A stretch of 64,000 nucleotides of DNA from Parus major. Lineage: Eukaryota; Chordata; Aves; Passeriformes; Paridae. Made by a program: the position numbers and the translations under genes. This document shows, piece after piece, positions 1 through 11,948 of this stretch. Numbering within the stretch: the first letter of the stretch is position 1; every line of letters starts with the position of its first letter. The stretch is from positions 26,256,226 to 26,320,225 of the forward strand of contig NC_031771.1 in assembly GCF_001522545.3 (NCBI RefSeq), in the 5' to 3' direction. Under the pieces are notes generated by a model. It was not told the DNA's origin. It worked only from the letters and a program-made list of their open reading frames with translations, and made no database searches.

Positions 1-499
1 ACACTGTCCCATCAAATAAACGACATTCAACCTACTCTCTTCATTTTTTAGTACATCCTCCTCATATGTTACAAATTGCTGTATAAATTTTAACACCCGA
101 ATAGTACAATTTAACACTAGCAGACACAATTGTTTCTTCCCCGACAAAGTACTGAGGTGCTGTTTTCTTCAGTAAAGAGAAAGTTAAGATACTCTATTAA
201 AACACTTCAAGTTTTGATACAGTTTTTGCTCAGCAGGAAATTATGCACGGGGCGGAAATGCTGAAAAGCAAAGCAGAACAGAACCCAAGCAAACACAGTC
301 CCGTTCCCAAACGAGACCCTTCTCTCCCCAGTCCCGGAGTAAGGTCCGGAGTAAGGGCAAGAGCACTTTCGTGCCTCGCAAAGCAGCAACTACTCCAAAA
401 AACAGGAAGAGCCAACTCCTGGCTTTTAAAACATATTCAAAATACTTCACATGGAAAATAAGCAACTCCTCAATAATGTTTTTCCGCGACAAGACCTGC

Positions 500-2060
500 T
501 TTTTCCACCTAAGTGTTACGTAAATGAGCGGGCAGGAGGCAGCCGCGGGGTCTGTTAAGAGCCACCCAACCTACAGAGAAAAGGAGGAAAACGGGGGATC
601 GGAGTGGTGGATGTTTGAAACCCTCGGGGCTCAGGGCACCGCGGCCGTGCGCTCCGCTCCCAGCCTTGCACAACTTTCCGCCGCGGCAGTTCCGCTCGGC
701 TCCCCGGGCGGGGACGGGACGGAGGGGTCCGAACCCTCCGCCCGCCCGCTCGCCGCCTTTGTTCGCGGGGGCCGCCGCTCCCGGCACAAAGCGGGCGGCA
801 GAACTTGCGGAGGAGACCTCGGCCCTCCCCGGGGGCCGTGNNNNNNNNNNNNNNNNNNNNNNNNNNNNNNNNNNNNNNNNNNNNNNNNNNNNNNNNNNNN
901 NNNNNNNNNNNNNNNNNNNNNNNNNNNNNNNNNNNNNNNNNNNNNNNNNNNNNNNNNNNNNNNNNNNNNNNNNNNNNNNNNNNNNNNNNNNNNNNNNNNN
1001 NNNNNNNNNNNNNNNNNNNNNNNNNNNNNNNNNNNNNNNNNNNNNNNNNNNNNNNNNNNNNNNNNNNNNNNNNNNNNNNNNNNNNNNNNNNNNNNNNNNN
1101 NNNNNNNNNNNNNNNNNNNNNNNNNNNNNNNNNNNNNNNNNNNNNNNNNNNNNNNNNNNNNNNNNNNNNNNNNNNNNNNNNNNNNNNNNNNNNNNNNNNN
1201 NNNNNNNNNNNNNNNNNNNNNNNNNNNNNNNNNNNNNNNNNNNNNNNNNNNNNNNNNNNNNNNNNNNNNNNNNNNNNNNNNNNNNNNNNNNNNNNNNNNN
1301 NNNNNNNNNNNNNNNNNNNNNNNNNNNNNNNNNNNNNNNNNNNNNNNNNNNNNNNNNNNNNNNNNNNNNNNNNNNNNNNNNNNNNNNNNNNNNNNNNNNN
1401 NNNNNNNNNNNNNNNNNNNNNNNNNNNNNNNNNNNNNNNNNNNNNNNNNNNNNNNNNNNNNNNNNNNNNNNNNNNNNNNNNNNNNNNNNNNNNNNNNNNN
1501 NNNNNNNNNNNNNNNNNNNNNNNNNNNNNNNNNNNNNNNNNNNNNNNNNNNNNNNNNNNNNNNNNNNNNNNNNNNNNNNNNNNNNNNNNNNNNNNNNNNN
1601 NNNNNNNNNNNNNNNNNNNNNNNNNNNNNNNNNNNNNNNNNNNNNNNNNNNNNNNNNNNNNNNNNNNNNNNNNNNNNNNNNNNNNNNNNNNNNNNNNNNN
1701 NNNNNNNNNNNNNNNNNNNNNNNNNNNNNNNNNNNNNNNNNNNNNNNNNNNNNNNGCGGTAACCCGGCAACGGGGCCCGCCCCGCCCCGGTGCTGGCGCG
1801 GAGCGATGATGCCGAGGGCGGGCGAGGTGGAGCCGCGCAGGTCCCGCCGCGGCCGCGCGGTTCAGCCCGGGACAAGGGGGCGGCCCCGCGCCCGCCCCGC
1901 CTTTTCCCGCCTTGGGAACGGCCGCGGCCGGTCCGTGCGTCCGGGAGCCGACGGTGGGAAGTGCTGGTCACCCTCCGTGCTTCCAGAAACCGGGGCTCAC
2001 CTGGCCCTAGCAGCACTTGGCCAGTCGGGCTGCGGGTGCCGCGAACCCAGTAATGGGAGT
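500..2060. promoter_or_regulatory. CpG island with internal gap, probable FBXW7 promoter
   Basis: The sequence changes abruptly from AT-rich (1-500) to very GC- and CpG-rich on both sides of the N gap, with GC boxes such as ccccgcc and gggcgg, then returns to ordinary composition after about 2060. This is the composition of a vertebrate CpG-island promoter. In mammals the next gene beyond TMEM154 is FBXW7, transcribed away from TMEM154, so a minus-strand FBXW7 first exon is the obvious candidate. No FBXW7 coding exon or convincing splice donor is readable here, and part of the island is missing, so the gene assignment rests on synteny alone. Long open frames across the gap are only GC-rich sequence joined through N. 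Confidence 0.6.
841..1755. other. Assembly gap (915 N)
   Basis: A run of 915 unspecified bases in the middle of the CpG island. Extreme GC content commonly causes such dropouts in avian assemblies. Any first exon or transcription start in this interval is not visible. Confidence 0.99.
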
Positions 2061-2116
2061 GATGGCTTCCCTGTCCTTGCATTCCTAAGGCTAAACCAAG
2101 GTTACAAGAACGTCTA

Positions 2117-2500
2117 ACAGAATCACAGAATCAATTCGGTTGGAAAAAGACCCCTGGGTTCATCGAGTACAGCCTATGACCAAACACCACCGTGGTCATC
2201 TAGACCATAGTACTGAGTGCCACATCCTGTCGTTCTTTAAACACCTCCGGGGATCTCCCTGGGCATCCCCTTCCAAACTACCCTTTCTGTGAAGAAATTC
2301 CTGCTACCTAAATGTCCAACCTAAATGTCTCCTGGTGCCACTTAAGACTGTCCTCTTGCCTTGTTGCCTGGGAAAAGAGACTGACCCTCACCTGGATACC
2401 CCCTCCTTTCATACAGTTTTTGAGTGATGTGGTCACCACAAGCCACCTTTGGTCCAAACTAAACAACCACTCAGCCACTCATTACAGGACTTGTGTTCCA
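2117..2500 (-). mobile_element. CR1 LINE 3' fragment
   Basis: On the minus strand this ends in the characteristic CR1 3' terminus: tandem ATTCTGTG-like units next to a tccaaccgaattgattctgt stretch. Reading upstream it keeps the CR1 3' UTR order: agagacc near the end, the 'gccacatcc' block, 'aaacacctcc', and 'tgtcctcttgcctgttgcctggga'. It aligns by eye with the same part of the longer CR1 at 8778-9200 and is more diverged. The element is strongly 5'-truncated, as most CR1 copies are; the right edge is approximate. Confidence 0.85.
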
Positions 2501-2544
2501 GTTTATTGCAGAGTTGTGGCTATCACATGAGAGCTCCGCTAGGC

Positions 2545-5500
2545 CTCCTTTGGTTTGTGATGGTGACTGTATAGTGCTGTTCAACAAACAACAAGGTAAA
2601 AACTGAAAATTATTCATCACCAAGTGTGTGGGATGGCTGAACATGGCACTCAGCCTGGCCACTGAGAAAAGCTTAGGCCTCTTGAAAAAGAAAAAGGGAA
2701 AAAAAAAAAAGCAATATTTGACTCTGTTGCTGTCATAAAACATACACAACAAGAGCAAAATTAAGGTTACTTGTGTGCCTTAGGTCTGGCATTTCCTTCC
2801 TTTTCCAAAGATCGTGGCTGATCTTTGCCACGTCAGGATATGCCCAGCTCTGCCCAGACTTCATGCCAGCATCAGGCCATGGGATGTCTGACTGCGCTAA
2901 AAGCCTTCCAGTTGCCTGCTGGCTTTTTTCTCATCTGCTGTACAGTTATAATTCTGCCTCTTATTCTCCATCATCTTCTCTTGGTGTTTCTTTACCCTTT
3001 GCTGTTACTTCGTTTAACTGATTTTTCTTTTCCCGTATATTAAAAACAGATGCCTGAGCTCACCTGATTCTCCAAACCTCTCACGTGTCCCCAGTGAGAC
3101 AATGCAGCAGAGAAGCACTCTCACTCTTGAGAGCTGCAGGCTCCTTCCTCACCAGCTGAACTTCCACACATCCATTCCGGCCTAGCTTATGCTTATTTTA
3201 ACAAATTGGCAAGGGGTGCTTTTGCAGACAGAAGCCTCCTTCACCAGTGAGCCCTGCTTCCCCACAGAACATCACTCACCTTTTCCACAGAATGACAAAG
3301 CAGTCCTGCAATAAGTATATAGGTAAATATATAATCAGGTAGTTGAACTTTTTATTCCTGGAGCAAGCAGGAATTAAATTTGCATTAATAATGTTTTCAT
3401 TTTGGCAAGGTTTTTTCCCCACAAGTTTATAAAAACACATGCTTTTTTTGCCCTCTACAAAGGAAAGAGCGATGCTAAAACTTTTCTATCTGCAGCATGG
3501 ATCTCTGTCCCATGAGCTAAGAGAACACAAGTCTCTCCTCAGACTCTGTCCATGTCAAGGGGTTACTGATTCCTATTTCTTGGATCTATTGCTTATTCCA
3601 CTGTCTTTCTGTTAATTGTAGTGTTCTCTCTCTGCCAATTGAATAATAAATTTGCACGTAGGTCAGACATAACTGGGACACTAATATTGAGTACACATTA
3701 CTTAGGAGTGAAGGAAAAAGTTGGCTGTCTAATCACTGTAGATCACTGACAATGGCAGATGCATCACTCAAGAAACAGAAAATCACTGCTCTGCCAGTAC
3801 TAATGATAGTGCTCAGACTGGCTGAGGATTAAATGAAAATGTTACGATTATTTTATTAGTCACAGATTAAAATGGTTCAGCGTGTAGTCTTTAATGGGAA
3901 TGTGGTCATGACTGACTATACTTCAAACAGTAGGGATAAAAATAGGAATTGTACTGCAGATCAATGCATTGGCAGAACTAATCACACTGTCATATGCCAG
4001 ACTTGAATGCCACCACACAGACAGTTTCAATAAAAGTGATTTTAAAAATAACACACAGAACAATTTTAAGTGGAACTGTATTGTTTTCAACATACAATCC
4101 AGTGAGAATGCAAAAACCTTGCCAGAGGTTATTACTGTGCATGAAATCGTGACAGAGGAAGAGAAACACTGGGGCTTTTAAGCACTCTGCCTAGGGGCTG
4201 AAGGGATACTTGCTGTCTGTCTGGATGCATTTTCTTCCCGTGGTGTTTTTAATCTTGATGGACTACCACTCGTATCAGGGGTTGGTATTAAGCTTAATGG
4301 CAAGACTGCAATCTATCAACAGACTTGGTAACCGAAAAGATTCCATGCTAAAAGGCATAGAAAATTAGATGATGATTCGAAAATGAGAGTTAGCCAGGAG
4401 AGAGAGGGCACATGCATGTGTAACAAATCTGCTATAGAATTGTTATTATAGAGAAAAGCTGACCCTGGATCATACTATGTCATCTTTAAAATGCTATAAA
4501 TAATAAGGGGAAATAATCAAATGAAAGGAGCGTATTCAAATACTAAACCACCATTTTAAAAATCTGCTTAATTTGCCCATATTTCTGCTTTTATCAGGCA
4601 CCTAGGATAAATTTTGTAAGCTGTTTGCAGATAAAGGGAAGAATAAAGGATTTCTTTGTGTAGGAAAACATGGACCCAAGTTACGGTAATGCTGAAGCAA
4701 GTCTTCTGTACAAGGTTTAGTCCATTTTGACTAATGCAGTTTAAATTTAAATCCTTAGTTTTTAGAAATTATTTTCCCCAATTGTTTACAGGTAGATATA
4801 TCCTAATGGCTGGCAGTGCTGTGCATCCCACTGCCTGCAGGAATGAGGATGGAAACTGAGCTCTGCCTCGGGCAGATGCTCCAGCTTCTCTAACCTGTCC
4901 ATACCTGAGGCTGCATGTGTCAGGGTTTGGGATAGCAGAGGCATGCATCCCATGTAATGGGGTCATCAGCGGCGTGCCCATGTGCGGGTCCTAGACTGGG
5001 GAAGGTTTCTGAGGCAGAGTTGGTGCCTGAGAAACAGACCCTTTAGCAGGACTCCTGTGAGGAGGGAGTTACACTGGATGCAAAGTCCTGGCTTTAGCAG
5101 CATAGTGCTTAAGCATGTTTTGGTTTCCCCCTGCCAAACACAGACCAGAGGTGTAGGGAAGCTGTGCTGTTGCACTGCTGGTGTAGGAGGAGCAGGGGAC
5201 ACTGGATCAGCAGCTGTCATAATCACAGCTTGCTCTGCTGCGTGAGCAAAAAATCTCAGGAGGAGACAAAAGGTAGCAAAAGGGGCAAGATAGGCAAACC
5301 ACAAGGGAGTAGAGCCACGCTTTTTGTTGTTAGTGAAATACAGATTGATTCATCTGGCTCAAACCCCACCCTTGGAGCTGCAGTGCTTAGGCTACACAGG
5401 GGCTGTCAAAACCTTACTCAAAGCTTAATCTACCAATTCAGACTGCCTGCTGCCACTTCCTAAACAGTATGAAACATCCTCTCTCTCTGCTTCAAGTAAG

Positions 5501-8500
5501 GCTATGACAGACTTGAGGTAAAAAAGCAAAGAGCTCCTCTTTTTTATAGGCAATCTTCTGAGCAAAGACACGGTTAGTTCTACCTTTAATTCGCTACAAA
5601 TGATACCGCTGTCCTGGCTGACCTTGGGAAGGTCATTTTAAGTACCCTGCATGATGGAACTGAAACTGCCTCCTTCCCAGCAGACAGGCATTTGATTTGT
5701 CTCTCTTTTCTTGCTGTTCTTTTCAAGAATGTTTTTAGAATCACTGGTAAGGCATAATTCACATTTCTCCCATGGCATTACCGAGTACTGTGAAGTTCTG
5801 TGCAAGCACATTTCACCAGACTTAGACAATAAAATCAAGGTTGTAGATAGAACCTATTGCATTCAAACAAAACAGAGAGGATACAACAGAAGTAATAACA
5901 AGAAAACCAGAATGAAAATTATCTTTCATCTTAATTCCTGTAGGGAACAAGTCATCATGGACATACTGAGCTCAAGCGGAGTTATAATGTAAATATTCTC
6001 TTCAATAAAATGAACAGATAAAGAAAAGAAAGAGCTATACAAGATGTCATTTTCAAGAGGTGTAAAGGCCTAACACTTCTCAGCTGCAGATAAAAAGCCT
6101 GGAAAAGAGACAAAATTTCTAAATAGATAAGGCAAATTTTCATGGATGCAGTCAAAGAACTGGACCCTGTTTCCCAAGCCTCATTCTCATTTGGGAGACA
6201 AAGAGAGTAAATTTACTGCAGCAAATATTGATGGAAGTTTAGCCAGACATAACTACAGCAGTCCCTGGATCTGACTGCATGTAAAGATAAAGGACAATGC
6301 TGTGGCAGCATCAGCTCAGTTGATAGCACAGATGATCTCATCAACAGGAAATTTCAATCTCAACCCCTAGGTCTTGGTAACAACACCATCCCTTGCTATG
6401 GACATTTACATGTAAGTTTCATGGCAATACTATCGTATGAGAGGGAATTTGTGAATTCTTACCCTGACTCAGGAAAAGGGCCTCATTTTTGATACTTACA
6501 GGCATGATACAATGCAAGACCTTTGGGCTTTTTCTTCCCTTATTCTATTGCTCCATTTCTGCTCATTCTGTTATAGGCAGTGTAATGGTTTTAGTAGAAG
6601 TAACATATAAAAGAGAAACAGTACAATCAGTGAGAACACTGGCAAAAGACCATCTATACAAATTTACTAGTTTCAGTGATACAGTAAATTACCTTTGTAT
6701 GTCTGGCTGTAGCTTAAAGCAAATATAACTAGAATTAAAACATCTCTGGCCTAGGTGTTCCACATACTGATAGATTAATTTTCTTTTAATGCAAGAGTGC
6801 TGCTGATGTTTTTCTTTTTGCACTGAATGCAAAATTGTACTTTTAAAGGACATGACTTTAAGCAAAAACATGAGGTTTGGTGAAATGTTTGGAAGCGAAC
6901 CCCAGTTATATCTGAACTATGCAAGAGTGCAGGCTCAGATCTCCAGTCTTAGAAACCTTGCAGGCAGGTATTTCAGTCCATTACTAACACCCATGATAAT
7001 GCACTCAAGTGAACCAATTTCTGGGTGTTCTCCAAATCCACACCAAAACACAGTTTGTCAGGTCCATCAAGGTGGTGATTACACTGGGACTAAGCCAGCA
7101 CAAGAGCTAGAATTAATTGTACCCTGGTGAAATCAGGGCAGACACAGCAAGGATAGTGCAGATCAGTGTATTGGCAAAACTGTATTGGGCAGCTTGCCTG
7201 CCCATTAAGCCTTGCCTGCCTCACGAGCTTTGTCAGTCTCTTGCTGCTATTGGACTTGAAATTCATTGTAATAAAAAGAGAGCTCAGATATCTAAGACTT
7301 GCTAATTGTCTCATAAAGGCAAGACAAGTTAAAAATTCACACAGGAAAGCATGTAGTCTGTGCCTCTGGCAAGTACTAGTTTACAAAACATCAGTCTATT
7401 TATAGTATTTGTCTAAGTGTGCTTGAAGTTGAAAGTGTTAGCAACTTTCTTCTACAATCTATATTTAGCCATGGTAGCCTGACTATCATGGTAAGCAAAG
7501 AAGGTTTGGTGGGAGAAAATCCTAATAAGGTATTCCCCGGTATTGAAAATAACTGAGTCACAGCTGCAATATTTAAACTATTTATAATTCCATTTAACAA
7601 CAGTTCATAGGAAAACACTGTGAAAACCTGGTGGTAACATCACTGTTTTCTGCTACGAATTGATCTTAGTGCTGAATGTCCTCAAACCATAGCAAAGCCC
7701 TTTTTCTTCCCCAGAACTTTAATTAAATTCTCGTTTGTGTCTTCAGAGGTAATTCTACAAAATTTAAGAATAATTTCTTGACATAAATCTGAATACCTAT
7801 ATTTCACATTTATTTCAAATACTATCTGGCACTGTCCTGCTCTTCAGTATAATTTTTTTGTTCAGCCACCTTCCTTTGGCCATCAACAACTCCCGCCTCC
7901 CCACCAACAGCTGCAGTTCATAAAACAATTTTTCAGGAAAATAGTTTCTGCAAAACAGTTTGCACAAGTAGAAAAAAGACAGTCTTAGGGATAAAAAGAC
8001 ATTGGACTCATATTTGGCTAAATCACTGGACATATTCAGCTAAATCTGTGAATTTACTAACTGTAACAGGTGACAATAAAGTATCATCAATTAAAGTTTT
8101 TGGAGCCAATTATACTTTTGATTGTGGTTATGTGTCTGTAAAATGGGACACTGATGTTTAAGCCCACTGCCACCTGGTCCCCGAACTAATAATGTAATGG
8201 GGTTAAAGGAACTTTCCCAAATCCTACCTGAGACAGATAGCTCTCAATTTATCTGAATTACGCTATTAGTACTGCCCCAGAGTGGCAACAGTACCTCATC
8301 ACATTCTAGGCTTTGAGTCTTTCCTGATATTACATTTCACAACCAAAAACACTGGCAAATTGGTATAGGCCTAGAACTTTATTTTCAGTACTTTTTATGC
8401 TCTCCAGATAGTAACATGTTTCCTGTATTGTTTTCTTTTCCTTGGGAGTTCATTCTTGTTTCTCCCATATCCAGGTAAATTAAACTCTCCTGTGACTGCA

Positions 8501-8777
8501 GAAAATACAGTCAGTTTCTGTAGTTGTGTTGCTCCTAAATAAACTGACTTTAACTACTTATATTTGAATAATGATATTTTAATTACACATATAAATACAG
8601 AAAGGGAGAAAAAGCATAAAAGCAACTCTCAAAGTACTTGGCTGTGCACTAGAAAAATCAAGATGTAGCTGTTATACAGAATTGTACAACAGAATCAGAA
8701 AACTATACAAATTTGGCAGTCCGTATGAAAAAGGAATAATCTTCCTAACTTCAAGGTGTATTCCAAAATAATCACAC
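2545..8777. other. No gene seen
   Basis: About 6.2 kb of AT-rich sequence with only short, unconvincing open frames on both strands. It includes a small A-rich tract near 2690-2710. I recognise no exon, RNA gene or repeat family here. If FBXW7 starts in the CpG island, this is the spacer between the FBXW7 and TMEM154 transcription units. Confidence 0.6.
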
Positions 8778-9860
8778 ACAGAATCACACAGAATTACTAG
8801 GTTGGAAGAGACCTCCAAGATCACTGAGTCCAACCCAGCCCTAACACCACAACTAAACCATGGCACCAAGTGCCACATCCAGTCTTTTTTTTAAACACAT
8901 CCAGGGATGGTGACTCCACCACCTCCCCAGGCAAACCATTCCAGTACTTTATCACCCTTCCTGTAAAAAACTTTCTCCTAATATCCAACTTATATTTCCC
9001 TTGACACAGCTTGAGACTGTGTCCTCTCATTCTGTCAGTTGCTGCCTGGTGAAAGAGACCAAGCCCCACCTGACCATAATCACCTTTCAGGGAGTTGTAG
9101 AGAGTGATAACGTCACCTCTGAGTCTCCTTTACTCCAGGCTAAACAACCTCAGCTCCCTCAGCTGATCTTCACAGGGCTCGTGTTCCAGGCCCCTCACCA
9201 GCCTGGTTGCCTCCTCTGGATGTGCTCAAGTGTCTCAACATCCTTCCCAAACTGAGGGCCCAGAACTGGACACAGCACTCCAGGTGTACAGGTGTGCAGT
9301 ACAGGGGGAGAATGACCTCCCTGTTCCTGCTGGCCACACCATTCCTGATCCAGGCCAGGATGCTGTTGGCCTTTTTGCACACTGCTGGCTCATGTTCAGC
9401 CGGCTGTCATGAGCACCCCCAGGTCCCTTTCTGCCTGGGCACTGTCCAGCCACACTGTTCCTAGACTATAATGCTGCAGGGGGTTATTGTGACCAAAATG
9501 CAGGACTTGGCACTTGGACTTAATAAACTGCATCCCATTGGACTCTGCCCATCCATCCAGTTGTTCCAGATCTCTTTGCAGAGCCCTCCTACCTTCCAAC
9601 AAATGAACACATGCTCCCAGCTTAGTGTAGTCTGCAAATTTACTAATTAAAGACTCAGTACTCTCATCCATGTCGCCAATAAATATGTTGAAAAGAACTA
9701 GCTCCTAAGGAACACCACTGGTGACTGGCTGCCAGCTGGAATGCAGCACTGTTCACAACCACTCTCTGGGCCTGGCCATCCAGCCAGTTCTTAACCCAGT
9801 GCTCCTGTCCAAGCTGAGGGCTGCCAGATTTTCCAGGAGTGTGCTGTGGGAGACAGTGTC

Positions 9861-9866
9861 AAAGGC
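9861..9866. repeat. Left target-site duplication of solo LTR (aaaggc)
   Basis: Six bases identical to 10130-10135, lying directly outside the TG start of the LTR. They derive from the CR1 host sequence at the integration point. Confidence 0.85.
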
Positions 9867-10129
9867 TGTGGGCACACAGTCTGTGGTGATTTGGAATGGT
9901 GCTGTGGCCAAGCCTCATCCCTAATGGGCTACAACTGTGTAGGACTGGTGGACAGTATTGAAGGCATAGAAACATGGAATGCTGATGTATATTGACCAAT
10001 CACAAAAGGGCAGAGGGAGGTGTGGTGCATGTAAGGGTATAAAATGAAGGGTATAAAAGGTTGTACAGAAAAACAATAAAGTGCTGATACTTGGAACCTT
10101 CTTTGTCATCAGTCGTACCTCTGCCATCA
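9867..10129 (+). mobile_element. Solo endogenous-retrovirus LTR
   Basis: A 263-bp segment that begins with TG (tgtgggcaca), ends with CA (ctgccatca) and is flanked by a perfect 6-bp direct repeat, aaaggc, at 9861-9866 and 10130-10135. Removing it with one repeat restores the expected CR1 ORF2 sequence (gtgtcaaaggccttgctgaag). In the plus orientation it carries a CCAAT motif (gaccaatcac, near 9995), a TATA box (tataaaag, 10052-10059) and a polyadenylation signal (aataaa, 10075-10080) in the U3-R order of a retroviral LTR. There are no internal retroviral genes, so it is a solo LTR left by recombination. The 6-bp duplication is known for class II (ERVK/alpha-/betaretrovirus-like) elements. The family name is not determined. 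Confidence 0.88.
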
Positions 10130-10135
10130 AAAGGC
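10130..10135. repeat. Right target-site duplication of solo LTR (aaaggc)
   Basis: Six bases identical to 9861-9866, directly after the CA end of the LTR. CR1 sequence resumes with cttgctgaag. Confidence 0.85.
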
Positions 10136-11948
10136 CTTGCTGAAGTCCAAATAGACAACATCCACAGCCCTTCCTGCAGCCACCAGGCTGGTCTCCGGGT
10201 CATAAAAAGAGACCAGGTTGGTCAAACAAGACCTGTCCCTCCTAAACCCATGCTGGCTGCATCTGATAACCCTGGCCATCCTGTGTGTGCTGTGTGATGA
10301 CACTCAGTATAAACTGTTCCATTACCTTACCAGGTACTGAGGTCAGGTTGACTGGCCTATAATTACCAGGATCCTCCTTGCCACCCTTTTTGTGAATGGG
10401 TGTCACATTGTCACACATGACATTCCAGTCATCTGGAACCTTTGCAAGCTCATCTGCCAACTCCTTCATCATCCTGGGATGGATCCCATCTGAGTCCATA
10501 GATTTATGAACATCCAAGCTCAGCAGTTCTCTGACTGCCTCCTCCTGAATAACAGGGGGACCATTCTGCTCCCTGACACCATCTACCAACAACCCAGGAG
10601 GACACTTGACTTGAGGACAAGCTGTTTTCCTACAAAAGACTAAGGCAAAGAAGGCATTTAGCACCTCTGCCTTCTCCTCATCTCCAGTTACAAGTTACCT
10701 CCTGCATCCAAAAAGGAACAAAGGTTGGTCTTCCCCTTCCTTTTACCATTAATATGTTTGTAAAAACATTTTTTATTATCCTTTACAAAAGTTGCCAAAT
10801 TAAGTTCAAACTGAGCTTTGGCCTCCCTAATTTTTTTCCTACATACCCTAGCAACACCCTTAAATACTTCCTGAGAGACCTGATACCCCTTCCAAAGATG
10901 ATATGCCCTCTTTTTATTCCTAAGTTCCTTTGAAACCTCATTGCCCATCCTGGCTGGACGTTTGCCTCGCCGACTCATCTTTTGGCACACAGGGACAGTC
11001 TGTTCCTGTGCCCTCAAGATCTGTCTTGAAGCATGCTTACCTTTCTTGGACTCCTTTGTTTTTAAAGGCTGCTTCCCAAGGAGCTCTCTGACTAAGTCTC
11101 CTAAATAGGCCAAAGTCTGTTCTCTCAGAAGTCTAATATAAAAGTCTTATTGATGTTCCTCCTGATATCACCAAATATTGATAACTCTATAATTTCACTA
11201 TCACTATGCCCCAAGTAGCCTCCAAGCACCACATCTCCCACCAGCCCATCTCTATTTGTAAACAACAGATCTAACATATAACATATATTAACATCTAATC
11301 CTTGGTGGATTCACCCATCAGCTACAATAAAAAGTTGTCCTCCACGCACTCTAAAAACTTCCTAGACTGCCTCTTTTCTGCTGCATTAAGTTCCCAGCAG
11401 ATGTCTGGTATGTTGAAGTCGCCTACAAGAACAAAGGCTGGTGATCCTGAAATATCCTCCAGCTGCTTATAGAATAAGTTGTCCACCACTTCTTCCTGCT
11501 TGGGTGGATGATAACAGGCTCCCAGTAGGATGTCAGCCTTGTTGGCCTTACCCTGAATTCTTACCCATGGGCATTCAACTTCATTGTCATTAGTTTCAAT
11601 ACCCATGGCATCAAAGGCGTCCCTAATATAAAGGGCCACCCTTCCCCTTTCCTGTCCCTTCTGAAGAGCTTGTAGCCAACCAGTACAGTGCTCCAGCTAT
11701 GTCAGTCATCCCACCACGTTTCTGTTATGGTGACTACATCATAGCTTCGGTGTTGCACCTTGGCTTCCAGCTCCTCTCGTTTGTTACCCATGCTGCATGC
11801 ATTGGTGTACGTGCACCTCAGCTGGGCTACTGATTTCACCCCCAACTCAAGTTTATCACCCTTGGGCCAGCTTCCAGAGAACCCAGTCTTCTCATCCCCT
11901 CGTGAACCTAGTTTAAAGTCCTCTCAGTGAGTTCCACCAGTTCATAAG

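Larger units (their letters stand above)
9170..11830 (-). pseudogene. CR1 ORF2 remnant (endonuclease + reverse transcriptase)
   Basis: Decayed pol-like reading frame of the CR1 element, split over several frames. The endonuclease begins at about 11820 (a TYTNACSMGNKREELEA-like segment) and continues at 11322-11639 with an [15 protein letters not shown] motif, typical of the CR1 endonuclease. A linker is at 10688-11113. The reverse transcriptase follows at 10242-10664, with PIHKKGGKEDPGNYRPV and NLTSVPGKVMEQ motifs. Its catalytic box at 9396-9671 reads KFADYTKLG where CR1 reverse transcriptases have FADD, so one catalytic aspartate is lost. A solo LTR splits the frame between these blocks. It is clearly non-functional. 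Confidence 0.88.

Noticed and set aside
524..2117. Open frames of 334-500 codons on both strands across the gap
   Set aside because: They consist mostly of X from the N run, joined to GC-rich flanks; there is no evidence of a protein.
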